Positions 52,671 through 64,000 of a stretch of 64,000 bases of DNA are shown one piece after another. The DNA lies in assembly GCA_016490735.1 (NCBI GenBank), contig JAEMWC010000007.1, positions 2,333,501-2,397,500 on the forward strand, in the 5' to 3' direction. The position numbers and the translations under genes were made by a program. The notes under the pieces are model-generated. The model searched no databases, was not told the origin of the DNA, and worked only from the letters and a program-made list of their open reading frames with translations. Each line of letters begins with the position of its first letter. The stretch's first letter is position 1. Origin of the DNA: Pachyseris speciosa. Taxonomy: Eukaryota > Cnidaria > Anthozoa > Scleractinia > Pachyseridae.

Positions 52671-52922
52671 TACTGATGGGGTTAAATGGTATAGACGGGG
52701 TTAATTCGGACTTGTTATGTCTTAGGCTTGCTACCTTAATGGCGAAAATTAAGGTGACGCATCATACGCTGGTCAAGCAGTAGTTTGATAGAACCAAGTA
52801 AAAATAATTTAATTCTAGAAAAGTGGCTGCCTGCGAAAGAATTAAGTGAAAAAATATACATTTGCCTTGCTTTTCTCGTTCCTCGCAGGAATCACCTTCG
52901 TGGGGCAAGATGAACTATCATT

Positions 52923-53372
52923 CAGGGGCACCCAACGACAAGTTCCGGTAGATATCTGTTCGGTGGAAGGTAATTCGTCTTGTGCTTTCGGCGTTGATTT
53001 AAGAGTGCACTCGGATTTTCGTAGCTAAAACGTGGCCTAAACGATTCGCAAATTGGGAAATCACAGCCTCTGAGGTTTTCGAAAAGGTCGTAATTGCTGT
53101 TTTTGGCAGAAAATAACGCCAACTAGCATTTTCGGAAAGATAATAGTTCCCTAGAAAGTTCGTGGAAAGTTCATTTCAACGTTCAACGTTCATTTGCATT
53201 TTCTCGAAGAAAGATTTTGGTCCCCAACATTTTCGGGCAACTAAAATTTCAGTTAGGGAATCCGAACAGATGAACTTCTTCTAGCTTATGAGGAAATCAC
53301 TCCAAACACCATAAGGTACTCAAAATTGCCTTTCTACAGCTTGTGGTTGATTTGGCTCGTTGGGTGTCCCTG
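52923..53372. mobile_element. TIR element with 6-bp target duplication, copy 2
   Basis: Ends CAGGGGCACCCAACGA and TCGTTGGGTGTCCCTG (one mismatch). ATCATT directly precedes and follows. Interior is collinear with 36133-36521 but about 60 bp longer. Confidence 0.85.
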
Positions 53373-53439
53373 ATCATTCCTAAAAGCATGCGTTTAAGTG
53401 TACCTACATGGAATTTTGGTCCTCGATTCGATGTGATTC

Positions 53440-54705
53440 AGCACTGTTCTGTCTGACCCCAAACAGGTATACCGTAAAGCGTGTAGGGAAATATCAGGGA
53501 ACGGTAAATTTGAAGAAGCGTATTTAAAGGTACATGGTGTCTCATCCTGGCAATTATGCCGACTATTTTGCTAATCTTCGAAGCAATATGATCAATGTGA
53601 GGCCTCCAGGTTAAGTTCTTGTCAATTAGCACTCCTAAGAATTTTACATAATCTTTACATTCAAGAACCGCGAATCCATTGTTGTTATTTTCCGGAATTG
53701 TGATACATGATTGATGATTAATTCTTTTTTGTGCTGGCCTAAAGATGACAAAATTTGATTTCTTCGCGTTAATGGTTAGTTTATTAGCATTAAGCCAGTC
53801 ACAAACATTTTTTAGCTCATTATTAACTACGGTTTCCAGGGATTTCAAGTCCTTGTCAGCATATAACAGGTTTGTGTCATCAGCAAACAGATAAAAGCCA
53901 AGTTTATTGCTACAAAGATAAATATCATTAATATAAATCAAGAAAAGTAGGGGGCCTAAAAACAGACCTTTGTGAAACTCCAGTTCTTCTTGGATGAAAT
54001 ATGGTCATTGTCAATATGCGTTGTTAGTGTTCGATTAGCCAAATACGACGAAAACCACTCGTGTGGAATATCTCTGATCCCATAATGGTGCAATTTATCA
54101 AGTAAAATAGTGTGAATGACAGTATCAAACACTTTCTTCAAGTCGAGAAAAATGCCACATGTAAACATTTTCTTGTCCATATTTGTTTGTATCGTATTCA
54201 CTATGTCCAAAATTGCATGCTGAGTGGAAAATTTTTCTCTAAAGTTCATTATCTTCGATGTATGATTTCAATCGATAATGCATAATTTTTTCAAAAAGTC
54301 TATTAAAGACGCAGAGAAGCGAAACAGGACGGTAGTTGCTGGGGCCTGTCTCATCGTCGCCTTTGTATACTGGGATAATTTTTGCATGTTTTAACTTGGA
54401 GGGATATTTTCCAGCTTGAACAGAGAGGTTGATGAGCTCAGCTAAGGGTGAAGAGAGTATGCTCTTTGCACATTTCAGAACGCGAATAGGGCACGAATAT
54501 AGCCCATAAGCCTCGTTTGATGGTAGGTGCGAGATTTCTAGTTCAATGTCTGACGAAACGACCGGTTCAAAGAAAAAGGAATTGGTAGAATAAGTTTTTT
54601 TAAGTATTCGTTATAGTGACAATTACTATCTGGTGCATTTGCCGCTACTTTTTGGCCAACCGTAGAAAAGAAATCATTTAGCAAATTCGGAAGTTCCGCT
54701 AGCTG
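53440..54705 (-). mobile_element. LINE (CR1/L2-like) remnant, 3'-truncated
   Basis: - strand reads LPNLLNDFFSTVGQKVAANA, KLKHAKIIPVYKGDDETGPS, NYRPVSLLCVFNRLFEKIMH, FSTQHAILDIVNTIQTNMDK, FLDLKKVFDTVIHTILLDKL, then FYLFADDTNLLYADKDLKSL with the catalytic FADD, down to LYGIPVWGQ. Frames break near 54250 and 53960. Same lineage as the copy at 15409-17103. Missing the 3' third. Confidence 0.85.
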
Positions 54706-55393
54706 GGTTACGCGTCACTCCAATCCCATTGAGTCGTTTAAGGCCAATAATGGGTTTAGACTTTCTTTCTTTTCTTTAACTTGTAACTACATGAAAATTG
54801 TCTCTGCCAATTAGCGTAATGTAGTAATCTTATGCATATCTTATAGTAATATTGTAATAGTTTAGTGACTTTTTATTATGATTTTTTTTATTTTGCTTAC
54901 TTGTTTATTTTATTTTATTATTATTATTGTTAATTTTTTTTAATTCGTTATATATAATTGACTGATCCTCCTAGATTAGCCAGTGCTATTTGCGGATCAA
55001 TCACGTTTGTAAATGTGTTGAATCTTAATCTATTAAATCTTGAATCTTAGTATATATTTGAAATCATGATTATATTTTCAACATAAAGGCAAAATAAGGG
55101 CTTGGAGTGTCGTCTAATTTCAGCGCTCCATAATGATAAGCATTTTTTTTACGCAAATTTACGTCCTTGCGCACGTGAAAATTACGCGACAGTGGAAATC
55201 CACCGCACAAGTTCGCACCCAGCGACATCTTTTAATTTGTCCCAAAGGACTTCCAATGGTCAAAACGTTATCCGAAGTTTACACAGAATAAGGTTGCTAA
55301 TTTTAGTGTAAAAGCCTGATGAGTAACTGCAGAATATCCTGCCACTACAGCTTTTCGGAGTTTTGAAAAACGCATGCCAAGGCCGACTTGTTT

Positions 55394-55524
55394 GTGGCTG
55401 CGTAGCTGGCGGTTTTGTTGGGGAGAGCGCCGCGGCGAGCGAACGGCGAATCCGCGAGGAGAATGGAGTTTTGCCGCTCGCTCGGTCGCGCTCCCCAGCA
55501 AAACCGCCAGCTACGCAGGCGAGT
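55394..55524. mobile_element. Foldback MITE (GCGTAGCTGGCGGTTTTG ends)
   Basis: Left arm CTGCGTAGCTGGCGGTTTTG and right arm CAAAACCGCCAGCTACGCAG pair, extended by GGGGAGAGCG/CGCTCCCC. G+C-rich against an AT-rich background. Confidence 0.75.
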
Positions 55525-55539
55525 TGACTTTAAGCTGTT

Positions 55540-57430
55540 CGAAAGCCGATTACACCACGATTTGAAGTTAACCGAGGAGTTTAAGTGAACGGTAAAGACA
55601 AATCTTGTTCAACTTAAAGTTCACGGCTGATTAGTGATTGAACAAAACTTATACTCTCGCGGGAAGTTTAAAACTGGCCAACTAAATACCCATGGAAGAT
55701 TCGAAAGAACGAATTTGCATGTAAGTTCATGTCTGTAGAAGTTCGTTTCAAGAAAGCTACAAAAAATAATACTTCCACCAGTCAGAATCTTGCAAGACTT
55801 CGGGAAATGAATCTTTAAGCGAAAAAAAGCCATATGATATCTAAATTGCTCGCCCCTTTTTAGTCGTGGATACGCGAAGCGTAGGAACGAGTATCATTAG
55901 GGGTCAGATTATGCAAATTTGTCACTCACTCAGATGTAAACAAATCGATATGTCAACGGCATACCAATAGATATCGATTTTCCGAAGTATTGCCGGGAGA
56001 CCTCTATCGGCTTTCCGCGGTAATCTCTAAGGGGCAACAGTCGAACCGATGAACGGAAAGTAACTTTATTTCAGCTCGGATCGAACGAATAAACTGCAAA
56101 AGGAACGTCCGATCAAACAGCCGAACGGCGAAAGAAATTATAATCAATATTCCGTCGCAAGCGTAGCTTCTCCTACGTTCATCCAATTCACGATCTGTGG
56201 AAAAAATATATGAGCCGTTCAACCCAGATATTTTCCAAGTGTGCACAGGAATTAACGACGGAAACTTTTGAAACCAATATAGGTGCATTCGCGAAGCCAT
56301 TTTCAGTGTTGAAAATAATATTTTAACGAAAACAACGCAGTCTAAAATTAAATCATTTTTAGGTGGCGCCATCGCGTTTAGCCACAATGTAAACTCAAGT
56401 TTGCTTTGAGAAATACTCTTCGTTTTAACTAAACGCGCCATTTTTTCAGTGAAAGTTTTGAATGAAACTTATTTATTTTAATATCCAAAAGAATGGCGTC
56501 AATAGTTGTTTAAGAAAACGACGGCAAATGTTACATTTCCCACCGGCAGTAAAAAGCATAATTATATTTGCATGTGTCAAATTTCGGTTGCGTTCGTTCG
56601 ACAGCTTTGTGTGACAGTTTCCTCGAAATACTGCAGTGTTTGGCTGGCTTCGTTTTGGCGAAATCGTCTTTTTGTCTAATATTTATCCGACCCTACGGAC
56701 AAGACAGAAACCTGTTCAGCTTTCAAAAGGATCACATTTTTTTAACTCCCACGATATCTCCCTGCCTCGATAATTCATTCAATCGCGAATATGTAAATAT
56801 GCACCCCGAGGTTAAATTGAGTTAAGCTCATGAACAAAATTGATTAGCAAAAGAGCTGAACGTTTGAACACGTTAAAAAGTTGTTTAAACACTTTCCAGG
56901 AAGAGTTTTCATGCGTTTAAACTAGTTAAAACGCCGTTTTTTTTAGTCACCTTGGCTTAATCCCCCTTATCGCAAATAAGGTCACATATCCACGACTTCT
57001 TCACAGTTGTACTTTGATTTATCAAGATTTTCCACCTGAAAGTGTCGAGGCCATACAACCAAAGTGCCCATAAAGCTATTATTGAAGCCAGAAAAAATAT
57101 TGCTTATTAATGAGCCACCAACATAAAAATAGTCGCATTTTCTTTTCTAACTTCTCAACTACAAAATCCATATGAAACCTAAATTGTAAACTGGTTAATT
57201 ATCCCATGAAGGACGATTTTCCAAGCGGTCCTCGCCAGTTTTTGGCCGATTTTCTATTGTTTGCGTACGTCTTCCTAATTAGCTTTCGAATTGAGCGCCA
57301 GAAAGCGCGGAAAAGTCCCGGATATGTCGCGCCATTCTGCGCGATGGTGCATTGTTGAGTAATAAAAGCATTTAAGAATTTTTAAGAACACTCGAAAAGT
57401 GCTGCTGTTGGCAGTTCTAAAGTGTTCTTG
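55540..57430. other. Intergenic, nothing recognised
   Basis: No coding exon, RNA gene or clear repeat is visible. The longest frame (56004-56441, -) shows no known motif and no splice support. Confidence 0.5.
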
Positions 57431-57439
57431 AAACCTCCG

Positions 57440-60400
57440 CGCGCTTATATAACTCGACAGGAACGACAGATTCGTTGGCTTTTATTTTCGTAACAAAGCG
57501 TCACGATTCCATGGATTATCTATTATGTTCTAAAGGCCGTGAAATTAGCTATGGTTTATCGGTGACTTAACAAACGCAAAAGCCTCATGTAAACCTTTAT
57601 AATTTCTCAGTAAAAATATTTATGTGGCGTTCAAAACTCAGGGAGTACTGAAGCAAGTGAAGACATTAAGTTCAACTTTTTTCTCTAAGCGTGCAACGCC
57701 GCAGCCAGTGTATACTGCAATACATTTCCCTCCATTTAAAGCGAGAAACGCCACTACAAAGCAAATTAGGTTTTCAGTTGAAATGCTAATCACGTTTCAC
57801 ACGCATGAACGAAATTCAATTCGTTGAAAAGCTTTTTTGTGCGATGTCCCAAACGATCCCCATGATGCTCTCAACCAACGCCACCCAAAATTGAATAATT
57901 TAAGCTAGGGTGTCGGCACAAGCAATAACAACAAAACTTCGGAAGTAAATAATTAATATTAGCTTTCCAGATCGACTACCATAGGTAAGCCTATACTTTA
58001 CGATCCCCGTGCAAATATGGCACTTCGTTGGATCGTGAGATGATCAGTTGCCTGTGACAGTAAAATTCCCCGCCGAAACAGCAAACCAGATTCACTCAAA
58101 GACAATTTTTATTCAGTTCAGTGACAAAATGCGCTTTTCAGGCCTTAAACTGTGGCTGGAGAATGCGTATTTAGCTTTAAAGTTGCAAAACTGGCGTACG
58201 GAATACTTCAGTACTTTATAGCCGAAGCTTTATATGTCAAAATATCGACTTTCAAAATACTTTCGACTGGCATCTGCATATCAAATGAGCAGTCGATGAA
58301 TATCAAATTACTGTTAGGTGCAGAAGTAATTGTTAACTCCTTTATATGTGTACGCTCTCATGATACGTCTGTTTGGAAAGGAACGGACAGATTCTTTGGC
58401 TTTCCAAACAAAGTGTCATAATTTCCCAAAATTATTTATAAAATGAATAAATTTATTTTGCCACACCATAAATAACATTATACTGAAAACAAAAAGGACA
58501 GAATGAATAGAGGTAGCAATAGCGAGGAAGCCTAAAGGAAACTATGCAGCTGATGTTAAGTAGGCCTCCCGTCAGTTATCGTTTTACAAGATGAAATTAA
58601 TAAAGAAGAACTTGACGACGGATACAGTTATAACATATCAAATGGAAGGTTATTTTCTGTTATGTTCTAATGGCCGTGAATTTAGCTCTGCTTTAGCGGT
58701 GATTTAGCAAACGCAACAGCCCCGTTAAAAACTAATCGAGTTTCGCATGCATGAACGAATTTCAATTTATTGAAAAGCTTTCTTGTGCGATGTCCCAAAG
58801 GATTCCCATTATGGTCTCAACCAACACCATCCAAAATGTAATAATTTGACTTGAAGTCTTGGCGGCAAAAAATGCGAAACTGCATGTCCACGTCCCCGTG
58901 GTCCTTCGGTGGTAAATTAATATAAACTTCCCAGAGCGAGTAAGATAGTGAAACTCTAATATGGTGCTGTGGTGGCATTTCGTTGAATCCTGGTGAAATC
59001 CGTGATGATCAGTAGCCCGTGACCCTCAAATTTCCCGCCGAATCAGCAAGCCAGATTCGATCAGCAGACACAATTTTTACTCAGCACACTTATGTTGTGA
59101 AAACTGAATTAGTAAAAAAATGCGCTTTTCAGGACTTAGCCTGTGGCTGAAGAATGCAACTTAAGCTTTAAAAATTGCAAACCTGGTGTCAGAAACAAAA
59201 ACTAATCTTAATAAATTTCATTCAAATGGTGCGCTAAAGGCTGACAAAAGTCATTTCAACGGGACGGTAATGAATAGTTTTCGACAGAAAATGCCCTTTT
59301 CAGTACGTTAAAAGCTGATATGAATACCGACGCTTTTAAAAAGAGGGAGAAACTTTAAAATATTCAAGCAAAGCGTTGTATGTTCTCCGTGGGTCAGTAG
59401 CATGCACGGTGCATATCAAAAGAGCATCGATGAGAAAGAGTAATAACTGCTCGCTGCTCTTTATTCCGCCTCAGCATTGCTGGCTTTTGAAACAAGGAAT
59501 GCAATTCATGCTGTCCTTCAAACGAATTAATATTTTCCATTTTAGTCAAGTTTACTGAATGGTGAACTAACGTTTGCCTCCAGCTTGCGTGTTTGGCGCC
59601 TAAACGGGCGATAGCGGAGATGTGACGAGGAAAGGCCAGATATTTGCCAGAAAGCTAGGGAAGTAATCATGCGCTGATTCTTTAGAATAAAAAACGAGTT
59701 TCCAAATACTCTTACCTCAGTTGTCGTGTAACTTTCGATGCACTTTTTATTCTCCCGCCGCGTTCAGTGCTTGTTGAATATGAACACAGAAGTAAAAAGC
59801 CGCTTGTTTAAATGTGTGTCCAACAATAGCTGCCAATTCGGCCCCTTCGGGGTGAAAAGGCCTATTTTGATTGGTTCGCTTCAAGTCAGAATTTCGCACT
59901 ATGAATTAATTACAATGAGTACACTTTCCCTCCTGGGAACAAGTACTTTACGTGCAACCTCGTCGGCTTAGTATCAGGCGATAGTCCGTGCGATTTCGCA
60001 AGGTAATTGTTAATTCTTCCTTGATGGGTACACTCTCACGATACGTCTCGGCTTGGAGAGGAACGGAAGAATTCTTTGGCTTTCCTAACAAAGCGTCATA
60101 ATTTCCTGGATTATCTATTATGTTCTACCGGCCGTGATGTTAGCTCTGGTTTATCGGTGACTTAGCGAAAACAACAGCCCCATTAAAGTTTCACATACAT
60201 GAGCGAATTCTAATTTGTTGTAAAGCTTTTTTGTGCGATGTCCCAAAGGATCCCCATTATGGTCTCAACAAACGTTATCCAAAGTGGAATAATTAACTTA
60301 AAGTGTTGGCGGCAATAAACGACGAAACTGCGCAAAAAAAGGTCACCGTGATCATTCGGAAGTAAATCAAGTTTTTAATTTTCCAGAGCGACTAGCTCAT

Positions 60401-61200
60401 ATTACTTCATGAACTCTAATTTGATGCCGTGGTGGCATTTCGTTGGATCTTGGTGAAATCCGTGCTGATCAGTTGGCCGTGACCGTAATATTTCCCGCCT
60501 AAACAGCAAGCTAGATTCGCTCAGAGACAAGTTTTTTTTTTCAACACGCTTATACTATGAAACTTGATCAGTGGCAAATATGCTTTACAGTCCTTAAACT
60601 GTTCCTGAATTTAGAGAGGGGGGGGGGGGGGGGGATGAGTGGGTGAGTAGTGGGATACCAATATACCCAGTTTTTTCCCCATAAGAATGATACCAATATA
60701 CCTTAAAATTGTAAAACGTGTGATACTTGATACCTAAAATTATCTTGAAGCAGTGGCAGTATATGGCAGTATACCGAATACCTAAAATCCAGGAAGAACC
60801 ATATACTTTATAACCGAATTATAACATAAAAACACCGTATACCTGAATTAAAATGGCCCTAGATACCGTATACCCAAAACCCCTGGCCGGGCCTGTAAAG
60901 TAACCAGTACTCTTGATAAATGGTATTCAAATGGTCACACTTGATGGTTTTAAGCAGCGCATAGACAAAAGGCTGGCAAAACCTATTTCGGCGTCCGTGT
61001 AATGCAAAGTTTCCGACAGAAAATGCCCTTTTCAGTACGGTAGAAACTGATGTCAAAATATTGACACTCAGAGAGGAAGCGACTTCAAAATCGATATTCA
61101 AGCAAAGCGTCGTCCGTGGTCGAAGTCTGCAATCGACTAGCATCTGCATATCAAATAAGCAGTCGATGAATATGAAATTAAGCAAGTGATTGGCTTCTAA
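57440..61200 (+). repeat. Three diverged direct copies of a 1-1.7 kb unit
   Basis: Landmarks recur in the same order and strand. GACAGATTCKTTGGCTTT at about 57464, 58384 and (variant) 60066; GGCCGTGAAATTAGCT type at 57535, 58672, 60129; GTGCGATGTCCCAAA at 57839, 58789, 60233; GGCATTTCGTTGGAT type at 58019, 58974, 60433; TGCGCTTTTCAGG at 58130, 59120 and a variant at 60580; CATATCAAAT/A with GCAGTCGATGAATAT near 58276, 59410, 61150. No conserved reading frame between copies. A poly-G run (60618-60634) and an ATACC-rich insert (60650-60895) interrupt copy 3. Confidence 0.65.
60618..60634. repeat. Poly-G run of 17
   Basis: G homopolymer at the left edge of the ATACC-rich insert. Confidence 0.85.
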
Positions 61201-61681
61201 TGGAAAAAAGAAAACAAAATAAAATAACTGCTTGGTGTTATTTATCCCCCCTCAGTGTGGCTCGCTTTTGCAACAAGGAATGCAAGTCACAGATGTCTTT
61301 CAAAGGAATTTTCATTATATCTAGGAACTAAATGGTAAACTGAAGGGCTTCAAGCTCAGTCGTGTTTGCCGCCTAAACGTTTGGTAGTCAGATATTTGGA
61401 AGTTTGATCCTCAGAAAGTTCGGCAGTAATCAAGCGCGGATTCTTTAAAATAAATGTTATTGCAATCTGATATTCGTGTTTCCAAACGTGACAAAGAGGA
61501 AAATGAACACAAAACTAAGTTGCTTAGCCGACAAGGTGCAAACAATTATCGGTAGTAGTGGAATAGAGGATTAACTCTGAAGTGTAAATTAAAGTGCTAC
61601 TAAAACCCATGAATAACCCACTGGGCGTTAGCCCTAGTAAAGGGAAACAGGGAACCACACGAGGCAAAGAAAAAATCTTTT

Positions 61682-61754
61682 GACCTCGGTTGGAATCGAA
61701 CCCACGACCTCCGGATTAGATCTACCGTTACTCTGCCGACTGAGCTACAAGGTC
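61682..61754 (-). tRNA. tRNA-like sequence 1 (probable SINE head or tRNA pseudogene)
   Basis: A box TAGCTCAGTCGG and B box GGTTCGATTCC are intact; acceptor stem pairs. The T stem is damaged here (CCAAC against GTGGG) and the anticodon arm carries CGGTA. The anticodon arm of all copies pairs poorly, and the residue before the likely TCT anticodon is A rather than T, so a functional tRNA is doubtful. Confidence 0.45.
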
Positions 61755-61978
61755 GCACAGAGAAAGTCGGGGACGATTTAGATGGTGAATCGCGGCAAAG
61801 AGAAAGTAAGGGTACATATGAATGTTGTGCCGCGTAGCACTAGGAACACAAATAGTGGAATAGAGAATTAACTCTGAAGTGTAAATTAAAGTGCTACCTA
61901 AACCCATGAATAACCCACTGGGCGTTAGCCCTAGTAAAGGGAAACAGGGAACCACACGAGGCAAAGAAAAAATCTTTT

Positions 61979-62051
61979 GACCTCGGTGGGAATCGAACCC
62001 ACGACCTCCGGATTAGATCTACAGTTACTCTGCCGACTGAGCTACAAGGTC
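61979..62051 (-). tRNA. tRNA-like sequence 2
   Basis: Same 73-base sequence with an intact T stem (GTGGG/CCCAC) and acceptor stem GACCTTG/CGAGGTC. The loop GATCTAA suggests an Arg(TCT)-like origin, but T33 is missing. Lies in direct unit 2. Confidence 0.5.
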
Positions 62052-62275
62052 GCACAGAGAAAGTCGGGGACGATTTAGATGGTGAATCGCGGCAAAGAGA
62101 AAGTAAGGGTACATATGAATGTTGTGCCGCGTAGCACTAGGAACACAAATAGTGGAATAGAGAATTAACTCTGAAGTGTAAATTAAAGTGCTACTTAAAC
62201 CCATGAATAACCCACTGGGCGTTAGCCCTAGTAAAGGGAAACAGGGAACCACACGAGGCAAAGAAAAAATCTTTT

Positions 62276-62348
62276 GACCTCGGTGGGAATCGAACCCACG
62301 ACCTCCGGATTAGATCTACAGTTACTCTGCCGACTGAGCTACAAGGTC
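62276..62348 (-). tRNA. tRNA-like sequence 3
   Basis: Identical to sequence 2 and 297 bases downstream. Lies in the truncated third direct unit. Confidence 0.5.
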
Positions 62349-62496
62349 GCACAGAGAAAGTCGGGGACGATTTAGATGGTTAATTCTCTATTCCACTATT
62401 TGTGTTCCTAGTGCTACGCGGCACAACATTCATATGTACCCTTACTTTCTCTTTGCCGCGATTCACCATCTAAATCGTCCCCGACTTTCTCTGTGC

Positions 62497-62569
62497 GACC
62501 TTGTAGCTCAGTCGGCAGAGTAACTGTAGATCTAATCCGGAGGTCGTGGGTTCGATTCCCACCGAGGTC
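62497..62569 (+). tRNA. tRNA-like sequence 4 (inverted unit)
   Basis: Same sequence on the + strand. D stem GCTC/GAGT, T stem perfect, acceptor stem with one T-G pair. With sequence 3 it forms a palindrome centred near 62380-62420. Confidence 0.5.
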
Positions 62570-62742
62570 AAAAGATTTTTTCTTTGCCTCGTGTGGTTCC
62601 CTGTTTCCCTTTACTAGGGCTAACGCCCAGTGGGTTATTCATGGGTTTAAGTAGCACTTTAATTTACACTTCAGAGTTAATTCTCTATTCCACTATTTGT
62701 GTTCCTAGTGCTACGCGGCACAACATTCAATTATCGGTAGTA

Positions 62743-64000
62743 CCCTACTTTTGGGAAATGAACGAGAAAAATCTCTAAGATAATGGCTGCAGTAACTGGT
62801 GTCTCTGAAACGAAGACCTCTAAAACGAAGACCCTAAGACTCCAAAAACTTTAAAACGAAGACCCCCTAATTTTTTAAGCATTTTTTATCTTTAGTGAAG
62901 TTTTGCTCCTTCTTTATCCGGCCAATTTTGTTCATATTGGTGTCGATGTTTTAGCCGCCATCTTGAGCTGAGTAACCAGGCCCACACTTGGCCGGAAGTT
63001 AGGCTACCTACCGATTTGCTTCCTTCTGTCAATCATGTGGAGGAAGAGAGAGCACGCGCTTTGCCGTGTTTTCTCGGCACAGTTTGGCAAGTAATTGTTC
63101 GTCGAATTTTGGGATCTTTTCTGTGTTTTCTCTGTTCTGTCTATGAATCGTACGTTTCATCGGACCAGCCATGGATTGGTGAGTGAATCGAACATGATTT
63201 AATTTGATTTAATTCCGACATCTTAGTAGTGATTATTAGTTTGCTATTTATTAAGTTCAGTGCTATCGCTTTACTCGAGTATGTAAGGTTCAATTGAATT
63301 GGAATAAACGATATATTTAACCACATGTGTTCGCGTACACAACTTACTGAACACACATCACCTTGTTTGCGAAAACTGCATGTCCACGTCACCGTAGCCT
63401 CCCACGCAGTTGTTTTAAGGGGACTCGTATTTCACCTCGTCCCCACTAACGCCTGCTTACCGGAAGCCAACATTCCTTTCCCATTGTTTGACTCGCGGGC
63501 ATCCTAGCCAATCACGATCGAGTAACTGTCCAGCGATGACAAGTAAAATTAATCCTTATGCGTGCTTCTTTCTCTGCGAATTTGTAAATGTATCAAAGCG
63601 CTGGAGCCGATTTGTTTTTTAGTAGTACGATGTGTTACAAGAGACTAAAGCAAATAAGAATTTAGACGCGACCAAGTTAGAAATCTGAAGCATTTATCAG
63701 TCGATCAAACATAGAGTAAACCCGACGTGAAATTATCACACATGGTACAACAACAAAGCTCGATCATTAAATCAGATGAAATTCGCCCACGCAGCGATAC
63801 CAAAACGTCCTGGGGAAACGGTCAGAAGTTATCAAACACCGATGGCATAGACTGCACCAACTAGTAGCTTTTTCTTCAGGTCACGAGATGCGGACTGCAA
63901 AATTATGCAGCTTATTACCTAGCAGCTCGCTCGATCCACTGCGCGCTATGGTCTACCGATAGCAAAGTTTCCTTCCTCCAAATCACTCAGACTAACCCGA
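62743..64000. other. No gene recognised
   Basis: A short tandem AAACGAAGACC repeat lies at about 62808-62870. Frames in 63141-63507 show no motif or splice support. Nothing else stands out. Confidence 0.45.

Larger units (their letters stand above)
61558..62727. mobile_element. 1.17-kb array of four tRNA-like units bounded by a 15-bp duplication
   Basis: CAATTATCGGTAGTA occurs at 61543-61557 and again at 62728-62742. Between them, AGTGGAATAGAG starts at 61557, 61854 and 62151, an exact 297-base period: two complete direct units and a third cut at GATTTAGATGGT (about 62380). A fourth unit then follows in reverse. Each carries a tRNA-like sequence. The single outer duplication implies that the whole array, or an ancestor of it, inserted as one event. 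Confidence 0.85.

Noticed and set aside
55268..55565. Arg-rich frames on both strands
   Set aside because: Created by the G+C-rich foldback at 55394-55524.
56004..56441. 145-codon - strand frame
   Set aside because: No recognisable motif, no splice signals tying it to other exons, ordinary AT-rich surroundings.
61728..62778. Three near-identical 64-78-codon frames beginning MPRVVPCFPLL
   Set aside because: They read through the tRNA-like 297-bp units and their spacers; identity comes from the repeat.

Overview
The window is animal nuclear DNA. It has long, GT-AG spliced, intron-rich genes, no operons, an AT-rich background and dense small DNA transposons, LINE remnants and tRNA-derived repeats. 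The coding content (a KIF13/Khc-73 kinesin with a CAP-Gly tail, and a secreted discoidin plus Ly6-like protein) fits an invertebrate. Several repeat types (a SINE with a GGTTCGATTCC B box, a 106-bp satellite, foldback MITEs) remind me of stony-coral genomes. Placing it in Cnidaria/Scleractinia is an inference from memory, not a result.

Region 1 (1-41,062, + strand) is one gene, a kinesin-3 of the KIF13 family. I resolve 35 coding exons whose phases join without a break (4,828 nt, about 1,608 residues), from the second half of the motor domain to the stop. The first part of the motor, including the P-loop, lies left of the window. Domain order is motor, neck, FHA, stalk and membrane-guanylate-kinase-binding region, KIF13-type central domains, Ser-rich linker and C-terminal CAP-Gly. 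The CAP-Gly tail makes it KIF13B/Khc-73-like.

The introns carry most of the mobile DNA. There are two 1-kb TTAA-flanked elements in opposite orientation (481-1491, 8912-9911) and pogo-like MITEs with TA duplications (3023-3441, 20263-20587). Four MITEs have TTA duplications (11432-11721, 22950-23323, 30566-30846, 37559-37678). There is also a hAT-like 1.75-kb element with a second transposon nested inside it (35778-37524), several foldbacks, a SINE (13845-14105), LINE remnants (15.4-17.1 kb, 24.8-25.2 kb, 25.5-26.8 kb), a 106-bp tandem repeat (17872-18190) and microsatellites. Introns 2151-2861, 4547-5033, 10371-10880, 12837-13484, 18961-19108, 19201-19579, 20770-21447, 28501-28650, 31203-31771, 32703-33217, 35021-35607 and 38196-38802 show nothing I recognise.

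Region 2 (41,063-46,200) holds the probable KIF13 3' UTR, more MITEs and a weak candidate first exon. Region 3 (about 46.2-51.8 kb, - strand) contains a second gene, convergent with KIF13: a signal-peptide exon, two exons forming one F5/8-type-C (discoidin) domain, then a Cys-rich exon resembling a Ly6/uPAR three-finger domain. All module boundaries are phase 1.

Region 4 (51.8-64 kb) shows no convincing host gene. It has a repeat with a short MASASRF-type ORF, a second copy of the 6-bp-TSD transposon, a 3'-truncated LINE, foldbacks, and three diverged direct copies of an unknown 1-1.7 kb unit (57.4-61.2 kb). It also has a 1.17-kb array of four tRNA-like units (three direct, one inverted) bounded by a 15-bp target duplication.
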